This document shows positions 1 to 9,702 of a stretch of 64,000 bases of DNA, one piece after another. The position numbers and the translations under genes were made by a program. Every line of letters starts with the position of its first letter. The first letter of the stretch is position 1. A model generated the notes under the pieces. It worked only from the letters and a program-made list of their open reading frames with translations, did no database searches and was not told the origin of the DNA. This DNA is from a virus, in the IMG/VR virus record IMGVR_UViG_3300047564_003843, positions 96,705 through 160,704 of that record. One strand, given 5' to 3'.

Positions 1-1
1 A

Positions 2-2929
2 CACCCAACGTCAACAGATGCTACAAACAATACAAATATTGTTGACATAACAACTACAGGAACTGGAAGCAACTTCCAGCTTGCTGCAGTAATTAAAACT
101 TTTGCTGATGCAGATGTTAATACAACAAACAACCGTATTGTTAAAACTCATAACTTTGCTACTGGCGATGTTGTTAAGTTTGCTACAAATGGTGGAGTGG
201 CCCCAACTCCTTTGGTTGATGGTTACTACTACTATGTAAGAGCTGTATCAAATACTGAAATCACTCTTCACACTACTTTGAACGATGCTAACAACAACCT
301 TCAGGCTATTGACTTCAGCACACAAGGTACTGGAACAGGGTTCACTTTAACAAACACAATCCCTGTTGGACCAATTATTCGTAAGATTACTGCAATTGGT
401 TCTGATACACAGATTACTGTGGACCGTCCATATGCAAATGCATATAGCGCTGTTTCTTACTCTTACCCAACCTTCGTATATGTTCGCCCACAAGGTTACT
501 CACTGCACCGTCCATTCGACGGTGGCGTTGAAATGTCGGTAGGTTCTAAGACATCATTTGGTCAGATTGTTCGTCAGACTCGTAAGTACTTCCGTTATCA
601 GTCAGGTAAGGGTATTCAGTCTTCTTGCGGTGTCAACTTCCAGCCTTCAATTGACCTTGAAAGTATGGTTCAATTTAGCTCTCTACAAGTTGAATGTAAG
701 ACTCGACGTCCACACGGACTTGTGTCAGGCTTGTTTATTGCTGTAAACGGTGCTGAAGATTCTTATGGAAACACAAGCACTGTATATAACGGAGAGTTCC
801 AAGTTACTGTTGTTAACTTAACAACATTTAGATTTACCGCTTCCCAGCCAATTGTAGAAAATAGAGCTTATGGATTCCCTCAGTTCTATGTCCGCGAGTG
901 GGAAAATGGTGCTGTACGTGAAGGTATGTTTGATTTCCAGAACGGTGCCTTCTTTGAGTTCGATGGAGAAGCAATTTACTGTGTTCGTCGTTCCTCTACA
1001 CAACAGCTTGCTGGAACAGCATCTGCTTTGCAAGGTTCAGAGTTAATTTTTGGAAATAATACAGCGTTTCAAGCTCAACTTGCAGTAGGTGATTACATCG
1101 TTATGCGTGGTCAAAGCTATCGTATTGCAGAAATTGAGTCAGATACTCGTATGGCTGTTCGTCCAGAGTATAAAGGCTCTTCTGGAACAGAAAAAGAATT
1201 TAACCCACAAACTCAAGTTAATACAACAACTGACATAATTAGCATCATTGGACACGGTTTTTCAAATCGACTTCCAGTTGTATACAACTCAATTGACGGT
1301 GAGCCAATTGGTGGAATGATTAACGGTCGAACTTACTATATTGACTTAATCAACAACAATACTTTTAAACTACTTGCTGACCCAGATGCAACAGTTAACG
1401 TAGATTTGTCTAGTACTGGAACAACTACAGTTCACTCATTTGTACCTGCTAAGTCAGGTATTGTTATGACTAAGACAGTAGATACAAGAGTTCCTCAAAG
1501 CCAGTGGAATATTGACATCTGCGATGGCTCTGGTCCAACTGGTTATAACCTTGATATCTCTCGTATTCAGATGGCCTACATTGACTACTCTTGGTACGGT
1601 GCAGGTAAGATTCGTTTTGGATTTAAGACTGTAGACGGTCAGGTTCAATACGTTCACGAGTTTGTCCACAACAACAACTTATTTGAGTCATACTTCCGTT
1701 CTGGTAACTTGCCAGGTCGCTACGAAGTAGTCACCTATGAGAATCCAACTTACATCCCTTACTTGTTCCACTGGGGTACATCGGTCATCATGGATGGTCG
1801 ATTTGATGATGACAACGCATACTTGTTCACTGGTTCAAGCCAGACACTAAATGTTCCAGGAACAACAGCAAAATCATTTGCTTCATCTGGTATCAACCTA
1901 ACAACTGACTTGTTTACTGTTCAAAGTCACGGTTTTTCTACTGGTGACACTCTACAGTTCCAGTCAATTGCAACTAATGGTTTCCCAGGCACTAACTCTT
2001 TGAACCCAGCAACTCAGATTATTGGTTCAAATACTCGTGCAAACCTAACTAATGATTCGTTATATGGAGTTTTGGTTAACTCACCAAACTTTATTCACTT
2101 GACTCCACCTAACGTAACAATTAGCCGTGGCACTGGATACGCTATTAATCCTCAGACTATTCAGAGCGCTCAGACTGGAACTACTGTAACTATCACAACA
2201 ACACAGCCACACGGTTTAACTACTGGTATGTATGCTGGTATCTACGGTTCTAGTCGTGTACCAAATGGTCCGTTCTATGTAACTAGAACAAGTGACACAG
2301 TGTTTACTTACACAGCAACTAACGTTGCTACCCCCGTGACTGCTGCTAATGATCCAAACATCATTATCTCTGAAGTTATTAACTTTACTTCACAAGGTAA
2401 CACCCAGTACACCTACTTCTTGTATCCAAACGGCTCATTGAACAATACCTCTGGTCCTAACTACCAGCCATTGCTTTCAATCCGCCTCTCTCCTTCAGTA
2501 TCTGAAGGTTTGACAGGTAAGCTTGGTGACCGAGATGTTCTTAACCGAATGCAGCTACGCCTACAAGAAATTGGTGTATCTACAACACAGCTTGTCGACG
2601 TTAAGGTTCTTTTGAATCCACGTTTGAACAACTTGAACTTCGTAGGTGTAGACTCACCTTCCTTGACTCAGATTGTTGAGCACACTGCTCAAGACACTGT
2701 TTCAGGTGGAGTTCAGGTTTATAACTTCCGTGCCGCTGGTGGTGCTGCTGGTGCAGAAGATACAACCGTGGTAGATGTTTCAACATTGTTCGAGTTATCA
2801 AACTCAATCCTTGGCGGAGACTCTATCTTCCCAGATGGTCCAGACATCTTGACAATTGCAGTGTCTAGGTTGACTGGTAGTTCTACACTAACTTCAGCGA
2901 AGATGTCATGGGCAGAAGCTCAGGCGTAG
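2..2929 (+). CDS. Tail/virion structural protein with FCCH-like repeats, 5' truncated by window edge
   Basis: The frame is open from the first bases, so the gene begins outside the window; the in-frame GTG at 197 is not a convincing start because the same repeat-rich protein continues upstream of it. About 975 residues are visible. Several units of about 60 residues follow the pattern T-rich strand, (P/S)HGL or HGF, G-D/G-x-V, then a Tyr/Phe-rich strand (for example PHGLVSGLFIAVNGAE and SHGFSTGDTLQFQS). This pattern matches the small beta domain often labelled FCCH-like in phage tail proteins and recurs in three other tail proteins here. The C-terminal 150 residues lack repeats. It is followed after 9 bases by a fibre gene with the ribosome site GGAGAGACAC. 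A baseplate or tail-tip role is inferred from content and position; no enzymatic motif was seen. Confidence 0.8.
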   Translation, partial: HPTSTDATNNTNIVDITTTGTGSNFQLAAVIKTFADADVNTTNNRIVKTHNFATGDVVKFATNGGVAPTPLVDGYYYYVRAVSNTEITLHTTLNDANNNLQAIDFSTQGTGTGFTLTNTIPVGPIIRKITAIGSDTQITVDRPYANAYSAVSYSYPTFVYVRPQGYSLHRPFDGGVEMSVGSKTSFGQIVRQTRKYFRYQSGKGIQSSCGVNFQPSIDLESMVQFSSLQVECKTRRPHGLVSGLFIAVNGAEDSYGNTSTVYNGEFQVTVVNLTTFRFTASQPIVENRAYGFPQFYVREWENGAVREGMFDFQNGAFFEFDGEAIYCVRRSSTQQLAGTASALQGSELIFGNNTAFQAQLAVGDYIVMRGQSYRIAEIESDTRMAVRPEYKGSSGTEKEFNPQTQVNTTTDIISIIGHGFSNRLPVVYNSIDGEPIGGMINGRTYYIDLINNNTFKLLADPDATVNVDLSSTGTTTVHSFVPAKSGIVMTKTVDTRVPQSQWNIDICDGSGPTGYNLDISRIQMAYIDYSWYGAGKIRFGFKTVDGQVQYVHEFVHNNNLFESYFRSGNLPGRYEVVTYENPTYIPYLFHWGTSVIMDGRFDDDNAYLFTGSSQTLNVPGTTAKSFASSGINLTTDLFTVQSHGFSTGDTLQFQSIATNGFPGTNSLNPATQIIGSNTRANLTNDSLYGVLVNSPNFIHLTPPNVTISRGTGYAINPQTIQSAQTGTTVTITTTQPHGLTTGMYAGIYGSSRVPNGPFYVTRTSDTVFTYTATNVATPVTAANDPNIIISEVINFTSQGNTQYTYFLYPNGSLNNTSGPNYQPLLSIRLSPSVSEGLTGKLGDRDVLNRMQLRLQEIGVSTTQLVDVKVLLNPRLNNLNFVGVDSPSLTQIVEHTAQDTVSGGVQVYNFRAAGGAAGAEDTTVVDVSTLFELSNSILGGDSIFPDGPDILTIAVSRLTGSSTLTSAKMSWAEAQA

Positions 2930-2938
2930 GAGAGACAC

Positions 2939-5320
2939 ATGCCAATTCAGCGACTTGGGATTTCAAACCCTGCGGCTAACACTGACACTGTACTTGCAAC
3001 ATTTTCTGAGGCACACCTTGTCTCGGTTATTGTTGCTAGCAGAGCAGTTGTAGCTGTACCAGCTTGTAAAGTAAGTATTTGGATTGCTCCAGCTAATGCT
3101 GTTCAGCAATCAAATTTTGCATACATTGCTTTCAACCTTGATATCCCTGTTGGTTCTTCCTTCGAGACTTTCCGTTTTGCAGTAAATCCAGGAGATACTC
3201 TTTGGGTACGTTCAGCTGTACCAACTACTTCCTTTAGTTGCGTAGGTATTGCTCAAGAAGATTCAGCTCTTCCAGAAAACATAACTCAGACATTCACAAA
3301 CAAAGAAATTCGTGGTCTTTACAACACTATTTATGTAGACATTGGAACAACTTCAGAACGTCGTAGTTCTGCTGAAGTTGGTTATGTTCGTTTTAATACT
3401 GAACTTAATAGTGGAAATGGTGCTTTAGAGCAGAAGACTTCAAACGGCTGGGAAATTGTTGGAACAGGTGTAACATCTGGCCCAACTGGCGCTACTGGCC
3501 CAGTTGGTGCAACAGGAGCAACTGGCCCTTCTGGAGGCCCTACTGGACCTACAGGCTCTACAGGCCCAACTGGTGCTACTGGTCCTGTTGGTTTAGGTGG
3601 TAATGAAGGTCCTTTAGGTCCTACTGGTCCTGCTGGTCCAGCTGGTCCTCAAGCAACATCTGTAAATATTTTAGGCTCCGTAGAAAATGTTGGAGCACTA
3701 CCTCTTACTGCAGCAGAAGTTGCTGATGCGTATGTAGTTTTAAGTACTGGTGATGTTTATGCTTGGACTGGAACAGAGTGGCAGAGTTTAGGACCACTTA
3801 TTGGTCCTACGGGCCCAACAGGTGCAACTGGCGCTGCAAGCACAGTGGCTGGTCCAACTGGACCAACTGGTGCGCAAGGATTAGTTGGGCCTCAAGGTGC
3901 TACAGGTCCTCAAGGTGCTGACTCTGTAGTTCCAGGACCTACGGGCCCAACGGGAGCTACTGGTCCTGTAAGCACAGTGGCTGGTCCAACTGGATCAACT
4001 GGTCCTACTGGACCAATAGGTCTTCAAGGACCAGCTGGTACAAATATAACTGTAAAAGGATCTGTTGCGGATGTTGCATCACTACCTTCTTCTGGAAACA
4101 CAACTGGTGATGCATATATAACTCTTGATACTGGAAATACTTATTTCTGGACTGGTTCCGCTTGGGTAAATATTGGATTAATTGCAGGACCAGTGGGTCC
4201 AACAGGTGCAACTGGTGCAGTAGGTGCTACAGGTCCAACAGGATCTACAGGCCCATCAGGTGGACCAACTGGTCCAACAGGCCCAGCGGGACCTATAGGA
4301 CCTGCTGGAACTTCAAACGTGGCTGTAGTGGAAACTACAGATTCAACAACTTTTGTTGGTTTGTATGAAAACATAACTGGTACACAAGGTGGCGTAACAA
4401 ACCAAGGTATTAAATATGATGCTTCAACACAAAAGTTTATTGTCACTCAAATTGAAACATCTCAAATTTTGCCACCTTCTAGTGGCACTGGAACTTTTAC
4501 TATAAGTTCTCCAACAACTTTAACTTTGTCTGCACAAAGCGAAGTTATTACAGATGCACCATTCCAGCTTCTCAGTGCAACTCTTACGGAGTTAACAACT
4601 TTAGTTGCTACGGCTGGTTCAATTATTTATGTAACTGATGCTCCTTTAGGTTCTCAGTTGTACTACTACGATGGACTTCAATGGGTTGAAATTGAAGGAA
4701 CTGGTCAAGGACCTACGGGACCTACAGGTGCTACTGGTCCTTCTGGTGGCCCAACTGGTCCAGAAGGACCAACTGGCCCAACAGGTGCCACTGGACCATC
4801 AGTAACTGGTGCGACTGGAGCACAGGGTATTACTGGTCCAACAGGCTCTACAGGACCAACTGGTCCTACTGGAGCAACTGGTCCTGCTGGAACAACTAAC
4901 TTCAATTCTCTTAATGATATAACTGCAGCTTCAGTAACAATTGATGAAATTGCAGAGTCAGCTATGGCTAAATTAACTGTTGTAAATAATGCAACAGTAG
5001 CTTATAGATTTACAAGTCATTATGGAACCACAAATAATCCAGTTATTTATGTTATCTCTGGAACAACAATTGCATTTAATCTTGCTAATGCTGGACACCC
5101 ATTTGCTATTCAAACAGCAGACGGTAACAACTACAGTGAAGGTTTAATTCATGTTGATACTAATGGTGTAGTTTCTACTGATTCAAACGCTCAAGGAAAA
5201 ACTTCTGGAACTTTGTATTGGAGGGTTCGTCAAGGAATTTCTGGTGGATATAGATATCAATGTCTATCCCACCCAGGAATGGGCGGAACTATTGCTATCC
5301 GAGAAATCTCTACAATCTAA
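2939..5320 (+). CDS. Collagen-like tail fibre protein with C-terminal cupredoxin-like domain
   Basis: A 793-residue virion fibre. Residues 1-175 form an N-terminal attachment domain (starts [12 protein letters not shown]) that is homologous to the start of the fibre gene at 6973. Four Gly-X-Y tracts (roughly 180-237, 289-365, 416-457 and 590-650; mainly GPT/GAT triplets) should form collagen-type triple helices. Tracts 1-3 are separated by two copies of a module ending GDAY...Y-W-T-G-x-x-W. The last about 120 residues contain AGHPFAIQ and [11 protein letters not shown], giving His720, Cys775, His778 and Met781, the ligand types of a type-1 copper site. Similar Y-x-C-x2-H-x-x-MGG domains occur in aquatic phage structural proteins. 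Host binding is inferred. The ribosome site is AGGAGAGACAC, 1-2 bases before ATG. Confidence 0.88.
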   Translation: MPIQRLGISNPAANTDTVLATFSEAHLVSVIVASRAVVAVPACKVSIWIAPANAVQQSNFAYIAFNLDIPVGSSFETFRFAVNPGDTLWVRSAVPTTSFSCVGIAQEDSALPENITQTFTNKEIRGLYNTIYVDIGTTSERRSSAEVGYVRFNTELNSGNGALEQKTSNGWEIVGTGVTSGPTGATGPVGATGATGPSGGPTGPTGSTGPTGATGPVGLGGNEGPLGPTGPAGPAGPQATSVNILGSVENVGALPLTAAEVADAYVVLSTGDVYAWTGTEWQSLGPLIGPTGPTGATGAASTVAGPTGPTGAQGLVGPQGATGPQGADSVVPGPTGPTGATGPVSTVAGPTGSTGPTGPIGLQGPAGTNITVKGSVADVASLPSSGNTTGDAYITLDTGNTYFWTGSAWVNIGLIAGPVGPTGATGAVGATGPTGSTGPSGGPTGPTGPAGPIGPAGTSNVAVVETTDSTTFVGLYENITGTQGGVTNQGIKYDASTQKFIVTQIETSQILPPSSGTGTFTISSPTTLTLSAQSEVITDAPFQLLSATLTELTTLVATAGSIIYVTDAPLGSQLYYYDGLQWVEIEGTGQGPTGPTGATGPSGGPTGPEGPTGPTGATGPSVTGATGAQGITGPTGSTGPTGPTGATGPAGTTNFNSLNDITAASVTIDEIAESAMAKLTVVNNATVAYRFTSHYGTTNNPVIYVISGTTIAFNLANAGHPFAIQTADGNNYSEGLIHVDTNGVVSTDSNAQGKTSGTLYWRVRQGISGGYRYQCLSHPGMGGTIAIREISTI

Positions 5321-5332
5321 TAGGACTGGTAG

Positions 5333-6919
5333 ATGAGTGATTATAAAGAATACACAGTCACTACAGAGAGTATGGAAATTACCGACTCTGTGTGGGAAGA
5401 CTTGGTGTCTCCAAATAGTATTCTAGAAACTATCCCAGATAGACCTGTAGAAGTCGCTAATGAGAGACCATCTAACCCCTGCAATACGTCTTACTGGCTA
5501 ACCGATGAAGAAGCAATGGCTCTTCGAGAAGACCCTCGTATTGTTGATGTTCAAGATTTAAGTATTTTTAAGCCAACAAAATTTGCTTTTCAAGAAGGAA
5601 ATTTTGACAAGTTAAGCACGCAAACTGGAGCTAAAGCCAACTGGGGTTTATTAAGACATTCAAATTTAAGTAATCTCTATGGCAATCAATTAGGTGATCC
5701 AGGTGGAACTTACGATTATGTGTTAGATGGTACTGGTGTTGATGTAGTAATTATCGATAGTGGGATTCAAACAAATCATCCAGAATTTACAGAAGTAAGT
5801 AACCCATCAGCCAGTAGAGTTAATCCAATAGATTGGTTTGCTGTTAGTGGAGTTTCTGGCTCTATGCCATCAGGGTTTTATCAAGATTATGACGGACACG
5901 GTACACATGTTGCAGCAACAGTTGCTGGTAAAACTTTTGGCTGGGCAAAAAATGCTCAAATTTTTTCTATAAAGTTAGAAGGTCTTAGGTCACCTCTTGA
6001 TCCAGGTCAAGGTTTAGATACAGCTACAGCTTTTGATGTTTTAGTAGGTTGGCATAACAATAAAACAAATGGAAGACCAACTGTTGTCTGCAACAGCTGG
6101 GGATATGGAATCTTTCATAGAGCAGATTTAGAAGCTTTTTCTTTTGGATTAGATGAGAATGACACATTGTTTGGAATTAGTGGTGGTTCTTATAGAGGAG
6201 TTACTTGGAGTGGAGGAACCTTAGACCCTAATAAAGGTCATACAGGTGCTTTAGTAGCTCCAAGTACTTATTTTTATCCTTACAGGGTCTCTGCTGTAGA
6301 TGCTGATATTACTATAGGAGCTAATGCTGGAATTTTATTTTGTAATGCTGCTGGAAACAATTATTTAAAAATTGATGTACAAGGTGGAGTAGATTACAAT
6401 AATTACATATCAACAGACTTTGGATTTTATTATTACCACAGGGGTGGTACACCAGCTAGAAATATTAGCGTCCCAGACAAAGTTTTTACTGTTGGAGCGC
6501 TAGACCACACAACTCAAGGTATTGTAGATAGAAAAGCAAGTTTTAGTAACTCTGGACCAGGTGTTAATATTTATGCAGCTGGATCTAGAATTATTAGCGC
6601 TATGAGTGCAGTAAATGATGACAACAGTAACTTTGCTTATTTTTTAAACAACTCATTTAAACAGCAGCTTCTATCTGGAACTTCAATGGCTGCTCCTCAG
6701 GTGGCAGGGGTTGCTGCCCTCGTGTTCCAAATGCACCCAGACTGGGACCCTCGAAGGGTTATTGCTTTTATAAAAAATAAATCTTTAGACCAAGTTTATA
6801 AGACCAATTTAGACGATGACTATACAAACACTGCTAGTATCCATGGAGGGGCTAATGATCTATTGTATGTCCCTATGGCCTCCCAGCGTGTCTTTTCATT
6901 CTTTAAGGCTACAGTCTAG
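5333..6919 (+). CDS. Subtilisin-like serine protease (peptidase family S8)
   Basis: A 528-residue protein with the full S8 triad: Asp142 in VVIIDSGIQTNHPEF, His189 in DGHGTHVAATVAG and Ser451 in LSGTSMAAPQVAGVAAL; Asn338 in ILFCNAAGNN is the expected oxyanion-hole residue. Residues 40-90, with TSYWLTDEEAMALREDPRI, resemble an I9-type inhibitory prodomain, which would keep the enzyme latent until it cleaves itself. No signal peptide was seen, so it probably acts in the lysing cell or on the virion and is not exported. It lies 12 bases after one collagen fibre gene and 53 bases before another, all on the same strand. Possible jobs are fibre maturation or degrading host surface protein; the sequence does not decide between them. 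Confidence 0.92.
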   Translation: MSDYKEYTVTTESMEITDSVWEDLVSPNSILETIPDRPVEVANERPSNPCNTSYWLTDEEAMALREDPRIVDVQDLSIFKPTKFAFQEGNFDKLSTQTGAKANWGLLRHSNLSNLYGNQLGDPGGTYDYVLDGTGVDVVIIDSGIQTNHPEFTEVSNPSASRVNPIDWFAVSGVSGSMPSGFYQDYDGHGTHVAATVAGKTFGWAKNAQIFSIKLEGLRSPLDPGQGLDTATAFDVLVGWHNNKTNGRPTVVCNSWGYGIFHRADLEAFSFGLDENDTLFGISGGSYRGVTWSGGTLDPNKGHTGALVAPSTYFYPYRVSAVDADITIGANAGILFCNAAGNNYLKIDVQGGVDYNNYISTDFGFYYYHRGGTPARNISVPDKVFTVGALDHTTQGIVDRKASFSNSGPGVNIYAAGSRIISAMSAVNDDNSNFAYFLNNSFKQQLLSGTSMAAPQVAGVAALVFQMHPDWDPRRVIAFIKNKSLDQVYKTNLDDDYTNTASIHGGANDLLYVPMASQRVFSFFKATV

Positions 6920-6930
6920 GGAGATGAAGG

Positions 6931-6936
6931 TATAAT
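6931..6936 (+). promoter_or_regulatory. Possible -10 box ahead of the second fibre gene
   Basis: A perfect TATAAT lies between the protease stop and the ATG at 6973, in an otherwise compact operon. No good -35 was found at 16-18 bases, so this is only a candidate internal promoter. The ribosome site AAGGAGAGACAT just before the ATG closely copies that of the fibre gene at 2939. Confidence 0.3.
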
Positions 6937-6972
6937 TATGATGAAAAGTGTAGACGCAGTAAGGAGAGACAT

Positions 6973-8559
6973 ATGGCAGTAAAACGTTTAGGTGTAGCCA
7001 CCCCTAACTCCACCGTTCCTACCCTTTTGGCCACTAACGATACTAGCGGTGTCGCCTCAGTTATTGTTTCAAATCGAGCAAATATAGCCAGTCTTGTAAC
7101 AATTTATGTAGAGCCTTCAGACTCTTTAGGAGTAGAGGGAAGTCGTGGCTATATTGTTGACAATCTATCTGTAGATGTCGGTCAGTCTTTTGAAACCTTT
7201 AGATTTGCATTAAATGTTGGAGACCAAATATGGGTCAAATCTTCAACCTCTCTTGCCAATTTTTCTTGCACTCTTTTGTATGACCAAGCTGGAAAATCAA
7301 ATGTAATTTACTCACCTACTCAACCTGGTTTCCCATCAATAGGTGATATTTGGATTGATTCGGAAACAGAAGAAGTTAATGTTTATGTAGGAGATGGTTT
7401 TAATACTATTGCTACAGTTGCACCTACTGGACCTACTGGTCCTGCTGGTCCATTCGGACCTACTGGTCCTTCTGGTCCAACTGGTCCACAAGGTTCAAGT
7501 GTTCGTATCCTTGGAACTTATTCAACTCTTCAACTTCTTCAAGCAGATAACCCAATCGGTGCAATTGGTGATGCTTATGTTGTCGGTCAAGAATTTGTAT
7601 ATGCATGGTCTGATTTAAATCAAGAGTGGGCATTAGTTGGTCCAATTGGTGTAACTGGTCCAACGGGAGCAACTGGTGCACAAGGTCCGCAAGGTATCGG
7701 TGGTGCAGATGGTGGTACTGGTCCAACAGGTCCCGCAGGTGAGCCAGGTGGACCAACAGGTGCTGCAGGTCCAACTGGTGTAGCAGGTCCAACGGGTCCA
7801 GAAGGCCCAACTGGTCCAGAAGGTCCAACGGGTCCAACTGGAAGTATTGGAGCTACAGGAATTGAAATTGGAGCTACTCCACCAGCAAATGTTGGCCTAC
7901 TATGGGTTGACACAACTCAAGATGCAGCAATTTTACCTCACTCGCAGACTCATACAGTGGGTGGAAGTGACCAACTCACATTGTCTTCATCTCAGATATC
8001 TGGATTAGATACAAAGTTATCCGAGTTAGATATTTTGACCAGCGGCGAATCAAGCATTGATAGAAAAGCAGCTCTTACAGGTATTTCATATGGTTCCTCT
8101 GGTAACGTCCTTTTAACTTATAGAAGAGCTACAAAAACTGAAACTGTGACAAAACTTCAAGCAGCTTGTGGTACTGCAGCTGGAGCTACCCCAACTCTTA
8201 TTAAATTTGGTGTTTATTCTGTAAATGAATCTACTGGAGAGCTAACAAGAGTGGCTATTACAGCAAGCGATACTTCTGTTTTTGCTACTTCTAACACTGG
8301 ATATGAACTTACTTTAACAACCCCTTGGGAAAAACAAGCTGGTGTTATGTATGCATATGCTCTTCTTATCGTTAGTGCTCAGACTCTTCCTACAATTGTT
8401 GGATTTGCTCACGCATCCTCCGCAGCTGTGAACGCAATATTGGCTCTTCCACCAAGAATAACTGGAACAGTTCCAGCTCAAACAGATTTACCAGATACTG
8501 TTGCTGGTGGCTCCGTTAGCGTATCCAACCGTGCTATTTGGATGCACGCTCTTCCATAG
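6973..8559 (+). CDS. Collagen-like tail fibre protein
   Basis: A 528-residue fibre. The first about 150 residues (RLGVATPNST...) align with the N-terminus of the fibre at 2939, including the shared SFETFRFA(L/V)N strand, so both probably dock to the same tail site. Gly-X-Y tracts (about residues 150-176 and 222-295) flank one copy of the GDAYVV...YAW...W module. Residues about 310-528 form a non-collagen C-terminal beta-rich domain (DQLTLSSSQISGLDTKL at its start, NRAIWMHALP at its end) that would be the distal, receptor-facing part. It lies between the protease and a shorter collagen fibre. Which of the two large fibres binds the receptor cannot be told from sequence. Confidence 0.85.
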   Translation: MAVKRLGVATPNSTVPTLLATNDTSGVASVIVSNRANIASLVTIYVEPSDSLGVEGSRGYIVDNLSVDVGQSFETFRFALNVGDQIWVKSSTSLANFSCTLLYDQAGKSNVIYSPTQPGFPSIGDIWIDSETEEVNVYVGDGFNTIATVAPTGPTGPAGPFGPTGPSGPTGPQGSSVRILGTYSTLQLLQADNPIGAIGDAYVVGQEFVYAWSDLNQEWALVGPIGVTGPTGATGAQGPQGIGGADGGTGPTGPAGEPGGPTGAAGPTGVAGPTGPEGPTGPEGPTGPTGSIGATGIEIGATPPANVGLLWVDTTQDAAILPHSQTHTVGGSDQLTLSSSQISGLDTKLSELDILTSGESSIDRKAALTGISYGSSGNVLLTYRRATKTETVTKLQAACGTAAGATPTLIKFGVYSVNESTGELTRVAITASDTSVFATSNTGYELTLTTPWEKQAGVMYAYALLIVSAQTLPTIVGFAHASSAAVNAILALPPRITGTVPAQTDLPDTVAGGSVSVSNRAIWMHALP

Positions 8560-8572
8560 GAATAGGTGAAAA

Positions 8573-9034
8573 ATGCCAATTATAAAGAAATATAACTTAG
8601 ATACCACTATCTGGGAACCTGTTGCTGTTGGAGCTACTGGACCTACAGGTCCTATTGGAGTTTTGGGAGCTACAGGACCAACAGGACCAACGGGCCCGAC
8701 AGGACCTCAAGGAGATTGGTCTACAGCTCAGGTAGTTGTTACAAAAAGTGCATCTTTTGATTTAGAGCTTTCTGATGCTGGAAAAATTTTAAAATGCGAC
8801 AGTGGAGCTTCTCTAGCTGCAACTATACCTACAGCAGCTACTGCTGCTTTTGTTATTGGACAAAAGATAGACTTTTTACAATATGGAGCTGGTCAGCTAA
8901 CTGTTGGCGGAGCTACTGGAGTTACAGTTCGATCTACACCAACCAATAGACTTCGCACTCAATACTCTGTCGCATCTGCGATAAAGATTGCTGAGAACGA
9001 ATGGATTTTGGTTGGAGATTTGGCGCTGAGCTAA
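8573..9034 (+). CDS. Short collagen-like tail fibre protein
   Basis: A 153-residue protein. Residues 1-20 (MPIIKKYNLDTTIWEPVAVG) are followed by a Gly-X-Y tract to about residue 48 and a 100-residue C-terminal head containing DAGKILKCDSGASLAATIP and a final ENEWILVGDLALS. That head is a familiar phage fibre tip: a small beta domain beginning with a DAGK motif and ending in W-x-L-x-GDL. It starts 13 bases after the preceding fibre gene and ends one base before the next start, which indicates co-translation. Probably an accessory fibre or a trimeric tip. Confidence 0.75.
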   Translation: MPIIKKYNLDTTIWEPVAVGATGPTGPIGVLGATGPTGPTGPTGPQGDWSTAQVVVTKSASFDLELSDAGKILKCDSGASLAATIPTAATAAFVIGQKIDFLQYGAGQLTVGGATGVTVRSTPTNRLRTQYSVASAIKIAENEWILVGDLALS

Positions 9035-9035
9035 A

Positions 9036-9665
9036 ATGCCAGTAAATGTTGGATTTGTAGGTGCAGCTGGTTCTCTTAAAGACAGAGCAAAACCTAGAGA
9101 GCTTGGCTATAGAGTTAACTACATTAAAAATCCTAGTTTTGAAGTTTCAGTTGCAGACTGGGCACCTTTTGCTGGAACTACTTTAGAAAGAACCACTTCT
9201 GAATTTAATACTGGTTCTGCCTGTTTAAAAGTAACTAATACTTCTGGTGGTGGAGCTCAAAATGTAACAAGAATTCCATTTTTTAATCCTAACGATGTAT
9301 GGCATATAAGTGCCTATGTAAAGCTTGAATTAGGGAATGAAAATGCTACTTACTATTTGAGACATTTACAGTATGTAACAGAATCATCCAGCGCTGCTGT
9401 TGCTAGTGGTAATATAGGAGTGCAAAGTTTAACCGATGCTGATGGTTGGGTAAGATTAAGCGGCTCTTTTCAAAAAAACCCAAGTGCCAACTTTTTTCTA
9501 ATGAGAGTTGTGACCACCTCTGCTTCAAATACAGATGTTTTTTATGTAGACTCTGCTTTAGCAGAGTATTCTGCCGATTTAAACCCATATTTTGATGGCT
9601 CATATAATGGATTCTGGTCTGGCGAGCCTAATAACAGTTTTAGTGGTGCTACCCCCTACATTTAG
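9036..9665 (+). CDS. Carbohydrate-binding-module-like virion protein
   Basis: A 209-residue protein. NYIKNPSFEVSVADWAP near residue 30 and the following beta pattern (GSACLKVTNTSGGG) match the start of CBM4/9-type jelly-roll carbohydrate-binding domains, which typically open with N-P-S/G-F-E...W. No catalytic motif was seen. One base separates it from the upstream fibre stop, so it is translated as part of the fibre operon. Probably a receptor- or glycan-binding tail accessory; binding to sugar is inferred from the fold pattern only. Confidence 0.65.
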   Translation: MPVNVGFVGAAGSLKDRAKPRELGYRVNYIKNPSFEVSVADWAPFAGTTLERTTSEFNTGSACLKVTNTSGGGAQNVTRIPFFNPNDVWHISAYVKLELGNENATYYLRHLQYVTESSSAAVASGNIGVQSLTDADGWVRLSGSFQKNPSANFFLMRVVTTSASNTDVFYVDSALAEYSADLNPYFDGSYNGFWSGEPNNSFSGATPYI

Positions 9666-9702
9666 CCTATACTTTATAAACTGAAAGGACAAAAGAGACG
9701 AT

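Noticed and set aside
197-2929. GTG at 197 as the true start of the first gene
   Set aside because: The frame is open to the window edge and the upstream residues continue the same repeat pattern.
7460-7913. Long reverse-strand frames opposite the collagen fibres
   Set aside because: They mirror the GPT/GAT repeat in another frame, giving low-complexity Pro/Val/Leu sequence without ribosome sites.
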